Assembly (NCBI GenBank): GCA_963759235.1
Contig: CAVWYO010000011.1
Span: forward strand, 1-64,000
Length of the DNA stretch: 64,000 nucleotides
From: Bauldia sp963759235
GTDB taxonomy: Bacteria; Pseudomonadota; Alphaproteobacteria; Rhizobiales; Kaistiaceae
Direction: 5' to 3'
The translations under genes were made by a program, and so were the position numbers. Positions 35,625 to 46,368 of the stretch are shown here, one piece after another. Each line of letters begins with the position of its first letter. The stretch's first letter is position 1. The notes below the pieces were generated by a model. It saw nothing but the letters and a program-made list of their open reading frames with translations. It searched no databases and was not told the DNA's origin.

Positions 35625-36365
35625 TCAGAGCACCCAGCGGAATGCCCGCCTGAGTTCGGTCTCGGCGTCCTTGTCGTACCAGCGGCCGTGGGCGATTACG
35701 ATGCGCGCGGGGTGCCAGGCAAGCATCTGTTCGACGGCGGCCCTCACGGCTGCCTTATGGCGGTACTGGCTGAGCCGCATGTCGTAGGGGGTCTTGCCGT
35801 CGGGGTCGCAGACGCCGCCGAGCTTGAGAAGCAACCTGATGTGCCAGCACGAGACATGGCTCGTCTCGAAGTTCTCGATGAGGTCGGTGAGGATCAGGGT
35901 TCGGGACGCATGATGGAAGAACTCCGCTTCCGTCACCACGTCGCCCGGCACAAGCGACTGGCCGATGGCGCCGCCCCACTCGGCGGGCGGTTCGTGGCCA
36001 AGGTCGAGATCAAAGCTTTCGATCCGCTTCCGGGCGTAGGCGCGCACGCCCGGCGCCGCATAGGTGAGGGCCTCCGGGAAGCGCGTCTTCCACTCGCCGA
36101 TCCACCAGTAATGCAGCTTCGTCGGGGCGATCAGGAAGCGGACAGCGCCGAGGGCGCCGATGGCGTCGAGCAGGGGCGCGGTGGGCTGCGTTGGCGAATG
36201 GACCCAGAGGGCACCGCCGGCGAGGCGAACGATGGTCATCCGGGTCGAAAAAGGCACGTGGAGGCCGAGAATGCCGAACTGGATCACCGGCCCGTCGACG
36301 ATCCAGATGTTCTCTGCCACCGGCTCGAGCGTGTTGATCGGCTCATACGGGTCGAGACAGGGCAT
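35625..36365 (-). CDS. DUF4336 domain protein (metallo-beta-lactamase-like fold)
   Basis: 246 residues: LEPVAENIWIVDGP, STRMTIVRLAGGALWVHSPT and IVIAHGRWY are typical of DUF4336, a family with a beta-lactamase-like outline. Some metal-site histidines of true hydrolases are absent, so activity is uncertain. It lies between purS and purQ in the same direction. Confidence 0.75.
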   Translation of the reverse strand: MPCLDPYEPINTLEPVAENIWIVDGPVIQFGILGLHVPFSTRMTIVRLAGGALWVHSPTQPTAPLLDAIGALGAVRFLIAPTKLHYWWIGEWKTRFPEALTYAAPGVRAYARKRIESFDLDLGHEPPAEWGGAIGQSLVPGDVVTEAEFFHHASRTLILTDLIENFETSHVSCWHIRLLLKLGGVCDPDGKTPYDMRLSQYRHKAAVRAAVEQMLAWHPARIVIAHGRWYDKDAETELRRAFRWVL

Positions 36366-36438
36366 GCTCGGCTCACGCTGGAAGTGGGCGCTCCGGCGCC
36401 GACTCGTGCCGCCCGGGGGATCGAGCGGTTCGTCGGCC

Positions 36439-36687
36439 TTACGCGCCCGGAACCATTTCGACTCGATAGTCTTCGATCACCGTGTTGGCGAGCAGCTTCT
36501 CGCACATGTCCTGGAGCAGGTTCGCCGCCCGCGCCGGATCCGGTTCGGCAAGGTCGAGGTCGAACACCTTGCCCTGACGCACGCCGGATACGCCCTTGAA
36601 GCCGAGGGTGGCGAGGGCGCCTTCGATGGCCTTGCCTTGCGGATCGAGAACCCCGGATTTCAGGGTGACGGTGACGCGGGCCTTCAC
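36439..36687 (-). CDS. purS: Phosphoribosylformylglycinamidine synthase subunit PurS
   Basis: 82 residues: KARVTVTLKSGVLDPQGKAIEGALATLGF and FDLDLAEPDPARAANLLQDMCEKLLANTVIEDYRVE, the complete PurS pattern. It bridges PurL and PurQ. The GTG start at 36687 lies 14 bases after purC. Confidence 0.93.
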   Translation of the reverse strand: MKARVTVTLKSGVLDPQGKAIEGALATLGFKGVSGVRQGKVFDLDLAEPDPARAANLLQDMCEKLLANTVIEDYRVEMVPGA

Positions 36688-36701
36688 CGGTCGGCCGGCC
36701 C

Positions 36702-37466
36702 CTACTGGACCAGGACCGGACCGCCGCCCTTCGGGCGTTCCTGCTCCACCAGGATGCCGAGGCGGCGCGCAACCTCCGAATACGCTTCGACCAGTCCGCC
36801 CATGTCGTTGCGGAAGCGGTCCTTGTCGAGCTTGTCCTGGGTCTTGATATCCCACAAGCGGCAGGAATCCGGTGAAATCTCGTCGGCGACGACGATCCGC
36901 ATCACGTCGTTCTCCCACAGCCGCCCGCACTCGATCTTGAAGTCGACCAGCTGGATGCCGGCGCCGAGAAACAGGCCGGCCAGAAAATCGTTGACCCGGA
37001 TGGCCAGCGACATGATGTCGTCGATCTCCTGAGGCGTCGCCCAGCCGAAGGCGGTGATATGCTCCTCGGTCACCATCGGATCTTCGAGTTCGTCGTTCTT
37101 GTAGTAGAACTCGATGATCGAACGGGGGAGGACCGTGCCTTCCTCGATGCCGAGGCGCTTGGACAACGAGCCCGCGGCCAAATTGCGAACCACGATCTCC
37201 AGCGGAATGATCTCGACTTCGCGAATAAGTTGCTCGCGCATGTTCAACCGCCGGATGAAGTGAGTCGGGATACCCATGCGGTTGAGATGATTGAAGATAT
37301 GCTCGGAAATCCGGTTGTTGAGCACGCCCTTGCCGTCGATGATCTCGCGCTTCTTCTTGTTGAAGGCGGTTGCGTCGTCCTTGAAGAATTGCACAAGCGT
37401 ACCGGGCTCGGGGCCCTCGAACAGAATCTTGGCCTTCCCCTCATAGATGCGCCGACGCCAATTCAT
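36702..37466 (-). CDS. purC: Phosphoribosylaminoimidazole-succinocarboxamide synthase
   Basis: It joins CAIR and aspartate to give SAICAR. 254 residues: RRIYEGKAKILFEG at the start, FFKDDATAFN, RNLAAGSLSKRLGI and ISPDSCRLWD. ATG 37466 is the family start. It is the first of the purine cluster on this strand. No clear promoter or ribosome site is seen in the 260-base gap before it. Confidence 0.95.
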   Translation of the reverse strand: MNWRRRIYEGKAKILFEGPEPGTLVQFFKDDATAFNKKKREIIDGKGVLNNRISEHIFNHLNRMGIPTHFIRRLNMREQLIREVEIIPLEIVVRNLAAGSLSKRLGIEEGTVLPRSIIEFYYKNDELEDPMVTEEHITAFGWATPQEIDDIMSLAIRVNDFLAGLFLGAGIQLVDFKIECGRLWENDVMRIVVADEISPDSCRLWDIKTQDKLDKDRFRNDMGGLVEAYSEVARRLGILVEQERPKGGGPVLVQ

Positions 37467-37727
37467 GGGATATACCGTGGTTTGAGAAAACCCTTGGGGC
37501 CGCGTTTTGTGCAAAACCGTGTCGCATCAATAACCTACGGCCGACTCGGAGGCGCGAGGAGGCCTCCTGGGCGTGACCATATTCGATCGACCGCAGTTGC
37601 ACAATGATCGGTACCGGCGACAGCCGAGAGCCGGTGCGGCACCGCGATCGGCGGCGTTGATTTAGTGTCGGTCGCGGGATATGCAAGGCGCGCCGTGGCG
37701 CCGCGGACCCGGCATGGGGAAGGGAAA

Positions 37728-38051
37728 ATGAGCACTTTTGACAAGCGCGAGGACGCTTTCGAGGCGAAATTCGCCCGCGACGAGGAACTCCGGTTCAAGG
37801 CCGAGGCGCGGCGCAACAGGCTGCTTGGTCTGTGGGCGGCGGAAAAGCTTGGCAAGTCCGGCCCGGACGCCGATGCCTATGCCAAGGAGGTGGTAGCCGC
37901 CGAGTTCGAAGAAGCCGGGCACGAGGATGTCTTTCGCAAGATCCGCAAGGACTTCGACGCTGCGCGGGTCGACCAGTCGGATCATCAGATCCGCCGCACC
38001 ATGAACGATCTGATGGCCACCGCCATCGCCCAGATCGAAGCCGGCACCTGA
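37728..38051 (+). CDS. ATPase inhibitor subunit zeta (DUF1476)
   Basis: 107 residues, mainly helical: FDKREDAFEAKFARDEELRFKAEARRNRLLGLWAAEKLG, the inhibitory N-terminus, then a four-helix core. In Paracoccus this protein blocks rotation of the F1FO-ATPase. AAGGGA precedes the ATG. It is divergent from purC. Confidence 0.88.
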   Translation: MSTFDKREDAFEAKFARDEELRFKAEARRNRLLGLWAAEKLGKSGPDADAYAKEVVAAEFEEAGHEDVFRKIRKDFDAARVDQSDHQIRRTMNDLMATAIAQIEAGT

Positions 38052-38082
38052 AGCGCGCCCGCCTGCAATCCGGATCGCCGAT

Positions 38083-38850
38083 ATGACCAAGCCCGTCCTC
38101 TTCGATCGGCTGCGGTCGGGAGAGACCGTCTACTCCGCCTGGATCGCGACGCCCGAACCGCTGATCGCCGAGGTGGCCGCGCGTCAGGCGTTCGACTGCG
38201 TCACGCTCGACATGCAGCACGGTCTGCACGACCCCGTCTCGGTCATGCGGTCGATAGGCGGGATCGTCCTGGCCGGCAAGCCGGCCGGAGTGCGTGTTCC
38301 GGTCGGCGATTTCGCCATGGCGAGCCGCGCCCTCGACATGGGCGCCGAAGCGGTGATCGCGCCGATGATCAACTCGGTCGCCGACGCGCGGGCGTTCGTC
38401 GCGGCGACAAAATATCCGCCGCTCGGCGAACGAAGCTGGGGGCCGGCCCGGACGATGACCCTCCACGGGATCGCCGACCAGCCGACCCAGCTTGCCACCG
38501 CGAACCGTGAAACCCTCGCCTTCGCCATGGTCGAGACGAGACAGGCCCTGGATATCGTCGACGAAATCCTCGCCGTCGATGGCATCGACGGCGTCTTCAT
38601 GGGACCTTCTGACCTCTCGGTGACGCTGTCCGAAGGTAAGCAGATCGCGCCCACGGCGGACTGGCTCGATGAGCCCATCCGCCATATCGCCGACCGGACC
38701 CGTGCGGCCGGCAAGATCGCCTGCGCGTTTGCGCTGAATTCCACGCGGGCCCGCCTCTTCAACGACCTCGGCTACCGCTTCATCGCCATCGGCCCCGATC
38801 AGGTTTACCTGGTGACCGGCATTAGGACGATGCTGGAGGGGCTGCGGTAA
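38083..38850 (+). CDS. HpcH/HpaI family aldolase
   Basis: 255 residues: FDCVTLDMQHGLHD near the start, AGVRVPVGD (Arg of the pyruvate site), MGAEAVIAPMINS and DGVFMGPSDLSV, the metal-binding region. Members split 2-keto-3-deoxy sugars or 4-hydroxy-2-oxoheptanedioate to pyruvate and an aldehyde. The exact substrate is not evident. It follows the zeta gene after 31 bases. Confidence 0.88.
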   Translation: MTKPVLFDRLRSGETVYSAWIATPEPLIAEVAARQAFDCVTLDMQHGLHDPVSVMRSIGGIVLAGKPAGVRVPVGDFAMASRALDMGAEAVIAPMINSVADARAFVAATKYPPLGERSWGPARTMTLHGIADQPTQLATANRETLAFAMVETRQALDIVDEILAVDGIDGVFMGPSDLSVTLSEGKQIAPTADWLDEPIRHIADRTRAAGKIACAFALNSTRARLFNDLGYRFIAIGPDQVYLVTGIRTMLEGLR

Positions 38851-38997
38851 GGCGTTCGCGGCGGCAGCCTCCGTCTGTGCCATTTTAGCAACGCTCGGTC
38901 CGTTACTGCGCTGCCGAGGACGTTAGGGGTTGTGGTTGTGCTCGGCAGCCGGCTTACTTTGCCAGGGGTCGTTTGCAGATTCTGGGCGGATGGGGCG

Positions 38998-39756
38998 ATG
39001 GCGGGCTTTCAGGCGGCAAGAGGTGCGGCTGGCCTCGGGGCGGCGGTTGCCGTTCTGGTGATGGCGACGGCCGCGAGTGCCCAGAATTTCGGCGACATGT
39101 TCGACATTGCTTTCGGTGCCGCCGTCACCAATGACTACATCTCTCGCGGCATCAGCCAGACCAACGGCGACGCGGCCATACAGGGCTATGTCGAATTCGA
39201 TTACGGCAAGGCCTATGTCGGCGCCTGGGCGTCAAATGTGAACTTCGGCACGCCCGACACCGAAATCGATGCGTCGGTGGGATTCCGGCCGGAGACCGAC
39301 AACGCTGCCTTCGACCTCGGCTACGTCCAATATATCTACGCTTCGAACACCTCGCCCAGCTACGGCGAGCTCTACGCGCTGGCGGAATATTATGCGACGG
39401 ATTCGTTGACCCTCGGCGGCAACGTCTATTTTGCTCCCGACTATTCGCAGGGCGGCGCGTCGGCGACCTATGTCGAAGCCAACGTCGACTACACCTTGTT
39501 CGGCAATGTCGGCGCCTCGGGCGGGGTCGGCTACCAGGCCTTTGCCTCCAAGCTCGGCCTGCCGGACTACACAACCTGGAACGCGGGCGTCTATTGGAGC
39601 TGGAACGACACGGTTACCGTCGACCTCCGCTACACCGACAGCAACCTCTCCAAGGGTCAGTGCTTCAACCTGATGTCGCGCGGCGCCTGCGGCCCGCGCT
39701 TCATGGCGACCTTGTCTTTCGACACCTCGGTGTCTTCGCTGACCGGCGCCAACTGA
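38998..39756 (+). CDS. TorF family outer-membrane porin
   Basis: 252 residues with a signal peptide (ending ATAASAQN). Beta strands follow with the TorF signature AAVTNDYISRGISQTNGDAAIQGYVEFDYG and WNAGVYWSWNDTVTVDLRYTDS. Outer-membrane beta-barrel. Substrate unknown. The N-terminal frame extends upstream without signal character. Confidence 0.8.
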   Translation: MAGFQAARGAAGLGAAVAVLVMATAASAQNFGDMFDIAFGAAVTNDYISRGISQTNGDAAIQGYVEFDYGKAYVGAWASNVNFGTPDTEIDASVGFRPETDNAAFDLGYVQYIYASNTSPSYGELYALAEYYATDSLTLGGNVYFAPDYSQGGASATYVEANVDYTLFGNVGASGGVGYQAFASKLGLPDYTTWNAGVYWSWNDTVTVDLRYTDSNLSKGQCFNLMSRGACGPRFMATLSFDTSVSSLTGAN

Positions 39757-39788
39757 CCGTCTCAAGCTGCTGATGTGCGGCGGGTCGC

Positions 39789-40148
39789 CTATCCGGCGGT
39801 ACAGTTGGTTTGCATCGCCGACTTGATGTCGTTTTGCAGCACTTTGATGCGCGCATGATAGGCTTGGGTGAGGCAGACGACGTTGGCGCCACACGTCGCC
39901 CGGCTCTGCAGGAAGGCACGGGCCTCGTCCTGGCGCGCGCCGCTCATTCCCATCAGAAAGGGAACCTGGCTGTAAGCGAACCACAGCCCACCCATCTCCG
40001 AATCGAGCGCCGAAAGCGCGGGATTGGCACATATCGCTATTTCATCCGGCTTTTGCGCCTTGTTGCAATCGAAACTCGCCGCAGCGGCGGGCGAGGCGAG
40101 GGCAGCGGAGATGAGGCAGGTGATCACCAAGGCAGGCATGCGACGCAT
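39789..40148 (-). CDS. LprI-like (DUF1311) exported protein
   Basis: 119 residues with a signal peptide (ending SPAAAASFDC). The motif FDCNKAQKPDEIAICANPALSALDSEM is the LprI N-terminal pattern, seen in lysozyme inhibitors. Six cysteines in the mature part could form three disulfides. GAGGAG precedes the ATG. Confidence 0.78.
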   Translation of the reverse strand: MRRMPALVITCLISAALASPAAAASFDCNKAQKPDEIAICANPALSALDSEMGGLWFAYSQVPFLMGMSGARQDEARAFLQSRATCGANVVCLTQAYHARIKVLQNDIKSAMQTNCTAG

Positions 40149-40194
40149 CGTTCGGTCTCCTCTTCGCTGGCGTCCTGGTGCTGAGAGTCCCTTT

Positions 40195-41526
<1,332 letters not shown>

Positions 41527-41545
41527 CGTGGCCAAGCCATCGGAT

Positions 41546-42277
41546 TCAGTAGTCCTGGAAATGCGTGGCGACTGCGAGGAAGCGCCGGTCGGGCCCCTCG
41601 AAGCCTTGCCTGATGAGATGGATGAGCACAACCACGACTGGATCGTCGCCCGCCGGGAAATAGGTGATCACATCGGCGATCGCATAGTCCTGCGGGCAAC
41701 TGCGCGAAGCCGGGATGGTCTTGTCTTCGTTGAGTGCGCGCGCTTCGCCGGCCGGATTGACGAGGACCAGACGGAATCCGTTGACCGGCCCGAGATTTTC
41801 GCAAGGGGCGCGTTCGGGGAACGGCAGGGGCGTCAGCGTCAGCGTCCAGGCATGGTCGGACCAGTTGGCGTAGAGGTCGGTGAGGAAGCGCACCTTGTAA
41901 GGGTCGGCGGACAGTTCGCTCGACGGGTTGCTGACGACGGTGCGGCCCGACGCGGCGATGCCGTATTTGGCGATGAGAGGCGCCGCAGCTTTCCGCGCCT
42001 CGGCGCGGACCGTCTCAAGCGCAACGTCCTCGTCTTCGCGGAGCAGGCGGATGGGCGCGCCCGCCACCCAAGCATCTTCGGCGGTGTCGATCAGATAGAT
42101 GTTCGAATAGGGAAAGCCCGAGCCGTCCTGGACTCCGAACTCCTCGAAGGCGAAATAGGCTCCGTCCGGCGAAAATCCGATGAGCGCCCGATCGGCGAAG
42201 TCGCCGGCGTGTGCGGCGGTCGCGGTGGCGGCCACAAGGACCGCGAGGCCGAGCGCTCGGACCGTTGCCTCAGACAT
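41546..42277 (-). CDS. DUF2259 exported protein
   Basis: 243 residues with a signal peptide (ending AAHAGDF). The start of the mature chain, ALIGFSPDGAYFAFEEFGVQDGSGFPYSNIYLID, is the DUF2259 pattern. Function unknown. It overlaps the end of rpe by eight bases and is 19 bases before purB. Confidence 0.78.
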   Translation of the reverse strand: MSEATVRALGLAVLVAATATAAHAGDFADRALIGFSPDGAYFAFEEFGVQDGSGFPYSNIYLIDTAEDAWVAGAPIRLLREDEDVALETVRAEARKAAAPLIAKYGIAASGRTVVSNPSSELSADPYKVRFLTDLYANWSDHAWTLTLTPLPFPERAPCENLGPVNGFRLVLVNPAGEARALNEDKTIPASRSCPQDYAIADVITYFPAGDDPVVVVLIHLIRQGFEGPDRRFLAVATHFQDY

Positions 42278-42944
42278 TCATGCCACCACCGCTGGCGGCC
42301 GCACGAAGCGCTGCGATGTTCGCCGAATAGTCGCCCCCGTTGAAGATCGCGGACCCGGCGATGAAGACGTCGGCTCCGGCGCGGGCAAGCGCCGCGGCAT
42401 CGTCGGCCGAGACGCCGCCGTCCACCTCGATCAGGATGTTGCGGTCGCCGATCACATCGCGCACCATCGCAACCTTGTCGACCGAGCCGGGAATGAAGGC
42501 CTGGCCGCCGAAGCCGGGATTGACGCTCATCACCAGGACCTGGTCGATCAGGTCGAGTACATGGGTGAGCATGTCGACCGGGGTCGCCGGGTTGAGGGCC
42601 ACGCCGGCGCGCTTGCCGAGGCCGTGGATCGTCTGCAGCGAGCGATGCAGATGCGGGCCCGCTTCGGCGTGGACGATCATGCGGTCGGCGCCTGCCTCGG
42701 CGAAGGCGGCGAGATACGGGTCGGCCGGCGCGATCATCAAATGCACGTCGAACGGCTTCTCTGTGTACGGCCGGATGGCGGCGACCACCGCCGGCCCCAT
42801 GGTGAGGTTGGGGACGAAGTGCCCGTCCATGATGTCGACGTGGATCCAATCCGCCCCGGCGGCGTCGACGGCGCGCACCTCTTCGCCGAGCCTCGCGAAA
42901 TCGGCGGCAAGAATTGAGGGAGCGATCAGGGGTCGACCAGCCAT
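42270..42944 (-). CDS. rpe: Ribulose-phosphate 3-epimerase
   Basis: It interconverts ribulose 5-phosphate and xylulose 5-phosphate. 224 residues: PSILAADFARLGEEV, VDIMDGHFVPNLTMGP (metal His/Asp) and EVDGGVSADDA (catalytic Asp). It is coupled to DUF2259 and likely purB downstream. Confidence 0.95.
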   Translation of the reverse strand: MAGRPLIAPSILAADFARLGEEVRAVDAAGADWIHVDIMDGHFVPNLTMGPAVVAAIRPYTEKPFDVHLMIAPADPYLAAFAEAGADRMIVHAEAGPHLHRSLQTIHGLGKRAGVALNPATPVDMLTHVLDLIDQVLVMSVNPGFGGQAFIPGSVDKVAMVRDVIGDRNILIEVDGGVSADDAAALARAGADVFIAGSAIFNGGDYSANIAALRAAASGGGMNV

Positions 42945-43033
42945 GGCGGGCGGGGCGTAACACGCAGCCCGCCAGCGTGCAATTGCCGGTCATCGACGGC
43001 GGCGGCCCGCGAACGAAAAATCGCGACGCTGCG

Positions 43034-44311
43034 TCAACGAGCGTAGAGCAGGCTCGGTAGACCGTTGGAGAGAACCGGAAAGAAAATCAAAAGGATCACC
43101 ACGGCGAATTCGGCCATCAAGAACGGAAAGACCGACTTGAACATCGTCCACACCGGGATCTTGCCGATCCGGCAGGCGACAAAGAGCACGACGCCGACCG
43201 GCGGCGTAATCAGGCTCAGCGTGCCGGTGAGCAGCACGATCATGGAAAACTGGGCCTCGTCGATATTCATCGCCCGGGCGATCGGCATGAGGATCGGCAC
43301 GAAGAGAAGCACCTGAACGCCGGGGTCGATGACCGCGCCGAGGACAAGCAGCGCCAGCGCCACCATGAACATGAATAGGATGGGCTGGCCGTCGAATACT
43401 TCGACCATGCGTCCGGCCACGTGACCGATGCCGCCGAGCGTCAGCACGTAGGAGGCGATCGAAACGCAGGAGATCACGAGGAACAGGGTCGCCGTCGTCC
43501 GCCCGGTGACGACAAAGGATTGCCATAGCCCCTTGGTCGACAGGTGCCGGAAGACGAGGAAGCCGAGAATGATCGCATAGACGACGGCGACGCCGCCGGC
43601 CTCGGTCGCCGTGAAGGCGCCCGAAAGCGTGCCAACCACGATGAAGGCGGGCAGGCTTGCCACCAGCAGCCCGTCGCGGGCGAGGGGCAGAAACTCCCGC
43701 CGCGGCACGCGGAAGTCGGTCTTGGGCAGATTGCCGGCCAAGCCGTAGAGGAACACGACCGCGGCGCAGGCAAGCCCCATGAGCAGGCCGGGGACGATGC
43801 CGGCGATGAAAAGCTTGATCACGGACACCTGGGCGATCGCCGCATAGATGACCATGATCACCGACGGCGGGATGATCGGGCCGATCATCGAGGAGGCGAC
43901 CGTGACCGCCGCGGCGAAGTTCTTGGTGTAGCCTTCCTTGGGCATGCCGTGGATGAAGATCTGCCCGAGCGCCGCGGTATCGGCGATCGCCGTGCCGGAA
44001 ATGCCGGCGAAGAATACCGATGCAACGATATTGGCGTAGGCGGTGCCGCCGCGAAAGCGGCCGACCAGAGCCATCGAGAGGCGGATCAGCCGGTCGGTCA
44101 GGCCGCCGCGATTCATGATCTCGCCGGCGAGGATGTAGAACGGCGCGGCGAGCAGCACGAAACTGTCCACCGACGTGAACATGCGCTGCGGCACCGTCAC
44201 CAGGTCCAGGTCGCTGGTGATCATGCCGACGATGCCGGCGAGCCCGAGCGCGAAGGCGATCGGAACGCCGACGACAAGCAGGACCGCGAAGGCTACCCCG
44301 AGCCAGATCAT
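43034..44311 (-). CDS. dctM: TRAP transporter large permease (DctM)
   Basis: 425 residues with about 12 membrane helices. It has the typical VGVPIAFALGLAGIVG start, SVFFAGISGTAIADTAALG and the end KSVFPFLMAEFAVVILLIFFP. It forms the sodium-driven translocator with DctQ, whose stop overlaps this start by four bases. Confidence 0.92.
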   Translation of the reverse strand: MIWLGVAFAVLLVVGVPIAFALGLAGIVGMITSDLDLVTVPQRMFTSVDSFVLLAAPFYILAGEIMNRGGLTDRLIRLSMALVGRFRGGTAYANIVASVFFAGISGTAIADTAALGQIFIHGMPKEGYTKNFAAAVTVASSMIGPIIPPSVIMVIYAAIAQVSVIKLFIAGIVPGLLMGLACAAVVFLYGLAGNLPKTDFRVPRREFLPLARDGLLVASLPAFIVVGTLSGAFTATEAGGVAVVYAIILGFLVFRHLSTKGLWQSFVVTGRTTATLFLVISCVSIASYVLTLGGIGHVAGRMVEVFDGQPILFMFMVALALLVLGAVIDPGVQVLLFVPILMPIARAMNIDEAQFSMIVLLTGTLSLITPPVGVVLFVACRIGKIPVWTMFKSVFPFLMAEFAVVILLIFFPVLSNGLPSLLYAR

Positions 44312-44847
44312 GTGTCGGACGGATCAATGTCGGCGGCGACCGATTCCGCGGCGAAAGATGCGGCGGCGAAGCCCGGCGGCATGAGCAGGAGCGCGACGGT
44401 CTTGAGGAGCATCAGCGTGAAGCCGACCGTCACCGCGACATAGGGCCAGAACATGGGGAGGTTCATGGTCGGGGAGACCTGGTTCCAGTTGCGCCAGGCA
44501 ACGGGCCAGCCCTTCCAGATCACGATGAAGCAGAACGTCCCTATGCAGAGGAGCACAACCACGTGCATCGTCCAGCGGAGCCAGGCGAGCCGGGCGTTCT
44601 CGAACACGTTGAGCACCATGTGCTCGCCGCGATAGAGCGCTGCGCTGGCGGCGAGAAACGTCGCCCAGACGACGGCGTAGCGCATGGCTTCTTCGGTCCA
44701 GCCGATCGGATCGCGCAGGCCGTAACGGTAGAAGACGCCGAGGAAGTTGACGATCACGATGAAGGCCAGCAGCAGGGCCGCCATGGTCTCCGTCGTTTTC
44801 GTCAGGCCGACACAAAAGCCGTGAAGGCCGTGCCGCAATCGGTGCAT
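44308..44847 (-). CDS. dctQ: TRAP transporter small permease (DctQ)
   Basis: 179 residues with four helices and the DctQ motif (FLGVFYRYGLRDPIGWTEEAMRYAVVWATFLAASAALYRGEHM). It pairs with DctM. It lies 80 bases after the binding-protein gene. Confidence 0.9.
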   Translation of the reverse strand: MHRLRHGLHGFCVGLTKTTETMAALLLAFIVIVNFLGVFYRYGLRDPIGWTEEAMRYAVVWATFLAASAALYRGEHMVLNVFENARLAWLRWTMHVVVLLCIGTFCFIVIWKGWPVAWRNWNQVSPTMNLPMFWPYVAVTVGFTLMLLKTVALLLMPPGFAAASFAAESVAADIDPSDT

Positions 44848-44927
44848 GGCGCACTCTGCAAGATGTTCGGGAAACAGGCGACGGGGGCGGATGCGGTCCG
44901 CGCCCCGCCCTCGCAGATCTTCGTCGA

Positions 44928-45965
44928 TCAGTTGCCGGCGGCGTACATCTGCTTGCGGGTCTCCTCGACCGCCGCGATGAAGGCGTCGACGGTGTCCTGG
45001 CCAACCCGGTCGGCGATGAACTTGACGACGGGCGGCTGCATGGCCGCCTTGAACTCTGCCTTCTCCGCCGCGCTGTTGACGTAGATCTCGACACCCTTGT
45101 CCTTCAGGAACTGGATGTCCTTGTCATAGTTGGCGATGTAGCCGGAGTTGGACACGGTCGACCAGACGAACACGCCATCCTTGAAGATCTGACGCTGCGG
45201 CTCGGTGAGGCCGTTCCAGAACGCCGAACTGGTAACGACGAGCCCCGGGCTGTAAACGTGCTCGTTGATCGACATGTACTTCTGGACTTCCCAGACGCCG
45301 AACATACGGACGGTTGCGACCGCGTTCTCCTGACCGTCGACGACACCCTGACGGAGCGCGAGGATCGTCTCGTTGAACGCGATCGGGGTCGGCGCGGCGC
45401 CGACCGAACGCATGAGCTCCATGAACACCGGGCTTTCCATGGTGCGCATCTTGAGTCCGACCATGTCGGCCGGAGTTTTTACCGGCCTGACGTTGTTGGT
45501 GATGTTGCGGAAGCCGCTCTCCGCCGCCATGAGGATCTTCAGCCCGGTCGCCTTCTCCATGCGCTCGGCCACGTCCTTGAAGAACGGGCTGGTGTTGAAG
45601 AAGGTGAGGGCGTGGTCGCTCGAGGAGAACAGGTACGGGACGGCCACGACCTGAATCTCCGGGAAGAAGTTGGCCACGGCGCCGTCGGCGACCACGGTCA
45701 TCTGCAGTGTGTTGTTCTGGACCTGCTCCAGGAGCTCCCGGTCGCCGCCGAGCGCGCCGCCGTAGAACACCTGGACATCCATCTCGCCGCCGCTGCGGAA
45801 CGAGACATATTCCGCCATGGCGCGGAAGGCCTGGGTCTGCGGGTTGTCACCCTCCGGCACCGTCGTGCCGATCTTGATGGTGACCTGGGCGGCCGCGGAG
45901 GCGGCGAAGCCAAAGCCGAGACCGACAACGGCCGCTGCAAACGCAATTCGACGGACGAACGACAT
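44928..45965 (-). CDS. dctP: TRAP transporter solute-binding protein (DctP)
   Basis: 345 residues with a signal peptide (ending ASAAAQ). Family features: KIGTTVPEGDNPQTQAFRAMAEYV, GLKMRTMESPVFMELMRSVGAAPTPIAF (the Arg that binds the carboxylate) and QEN near 215. An organic acid is the likely ligand. GGAGG precedes the ATG. The operon runs dctP-dctQ-dctM; rpe lies beyond. Confidence 0.92.
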   Translation of the reverse strand: MSFVRRIAFAAAVVGLGFGFAASAAAQVTIKIGTTVPEGDNPQTQAFRAMAEYVSFRSGGEMDVQVFYGGALGGDRELLEQVQNNTLQMTVVADGAVANFFPEIQVVAVPYLFSSSDHALTFFNTSPFFKDVAERMEKATGLKILMAAESGFRNITNNVRPVKTPADMVGLKMRTMESPVFMELMRSVGAAPTPIAFNETILALRQGVVDGQENAVATVRMFGVWEVQKYMSINEHVYSPGLVVTSSAFWNGLTEPQRQIFKDGVFVWSTVSNSGYIANYDKDIQFLKDKGVEIYVNSAAEKAEFKAAMQPPVVKFIADRVGQDTVDAFIAAVEETRKQMYAAGN

Positions 45966-46368
45966 TTTTTTTGTTTCCTCCCTGATAAGGTCTTCTCTCT
46001 TGCAAACAGAAACCGACCGAGCCGCACGAACTTGCGGTCGCCGCGATCCATTTTGAACATGCCCTGCCACATCGGCGACTCGCCGGGCTGCTGCCCGGGT
46101 GCATGTTCAGGAAAAAGTGTACCCGCTTTTCCATCCGGGGAATGCGAAAAATCGAAGAACGGACTCTGCACGTCAGGCGGCCTGGCCGTTCGGGGAATTC
46201 GAGCGCGGTTGCGCGTCTTGCCCGGCTCCACGCGTCGACAATAGTGGCCGGCTCTCGACGGCCCGTGCCGCCCTTTCGTCCGCTCCGGCGGAGAGATAGA
46301 TTAGGATCGCGGCAGGCGGGCGATGTCCCGAATCGGTGGCACCCCGTCATCGCGAGGAGGAGGGGGAA
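45966..46368. other. Gene-free 400-base divergent region
   Basis: It lies between dctP and the MAPEG gene. It holds one copy of the rhizobial-type palindromic repeat (46101-46167). No coding frame or clear promoter was recognised in the rest. Confidence 0.55.
46101..46167 (+). repeat. Rhizobial-type intergenic palindromic repeat, copy 2
   Basis: It begins GCATGTTCAGGAAAAAGTGT, continues to GGGGAATGCGAAAAATCGAA and ends GGACTCTGC. It lines up with the first half of the element at 23005-23105 in the same orientation. Confidence 0.7.

Noticed and set aside
43015..43035. Small hairpin with A/T run after dctM
   Set aside because: The stem is only four base pairs with a realistic loop and it overlaps the stop codon.
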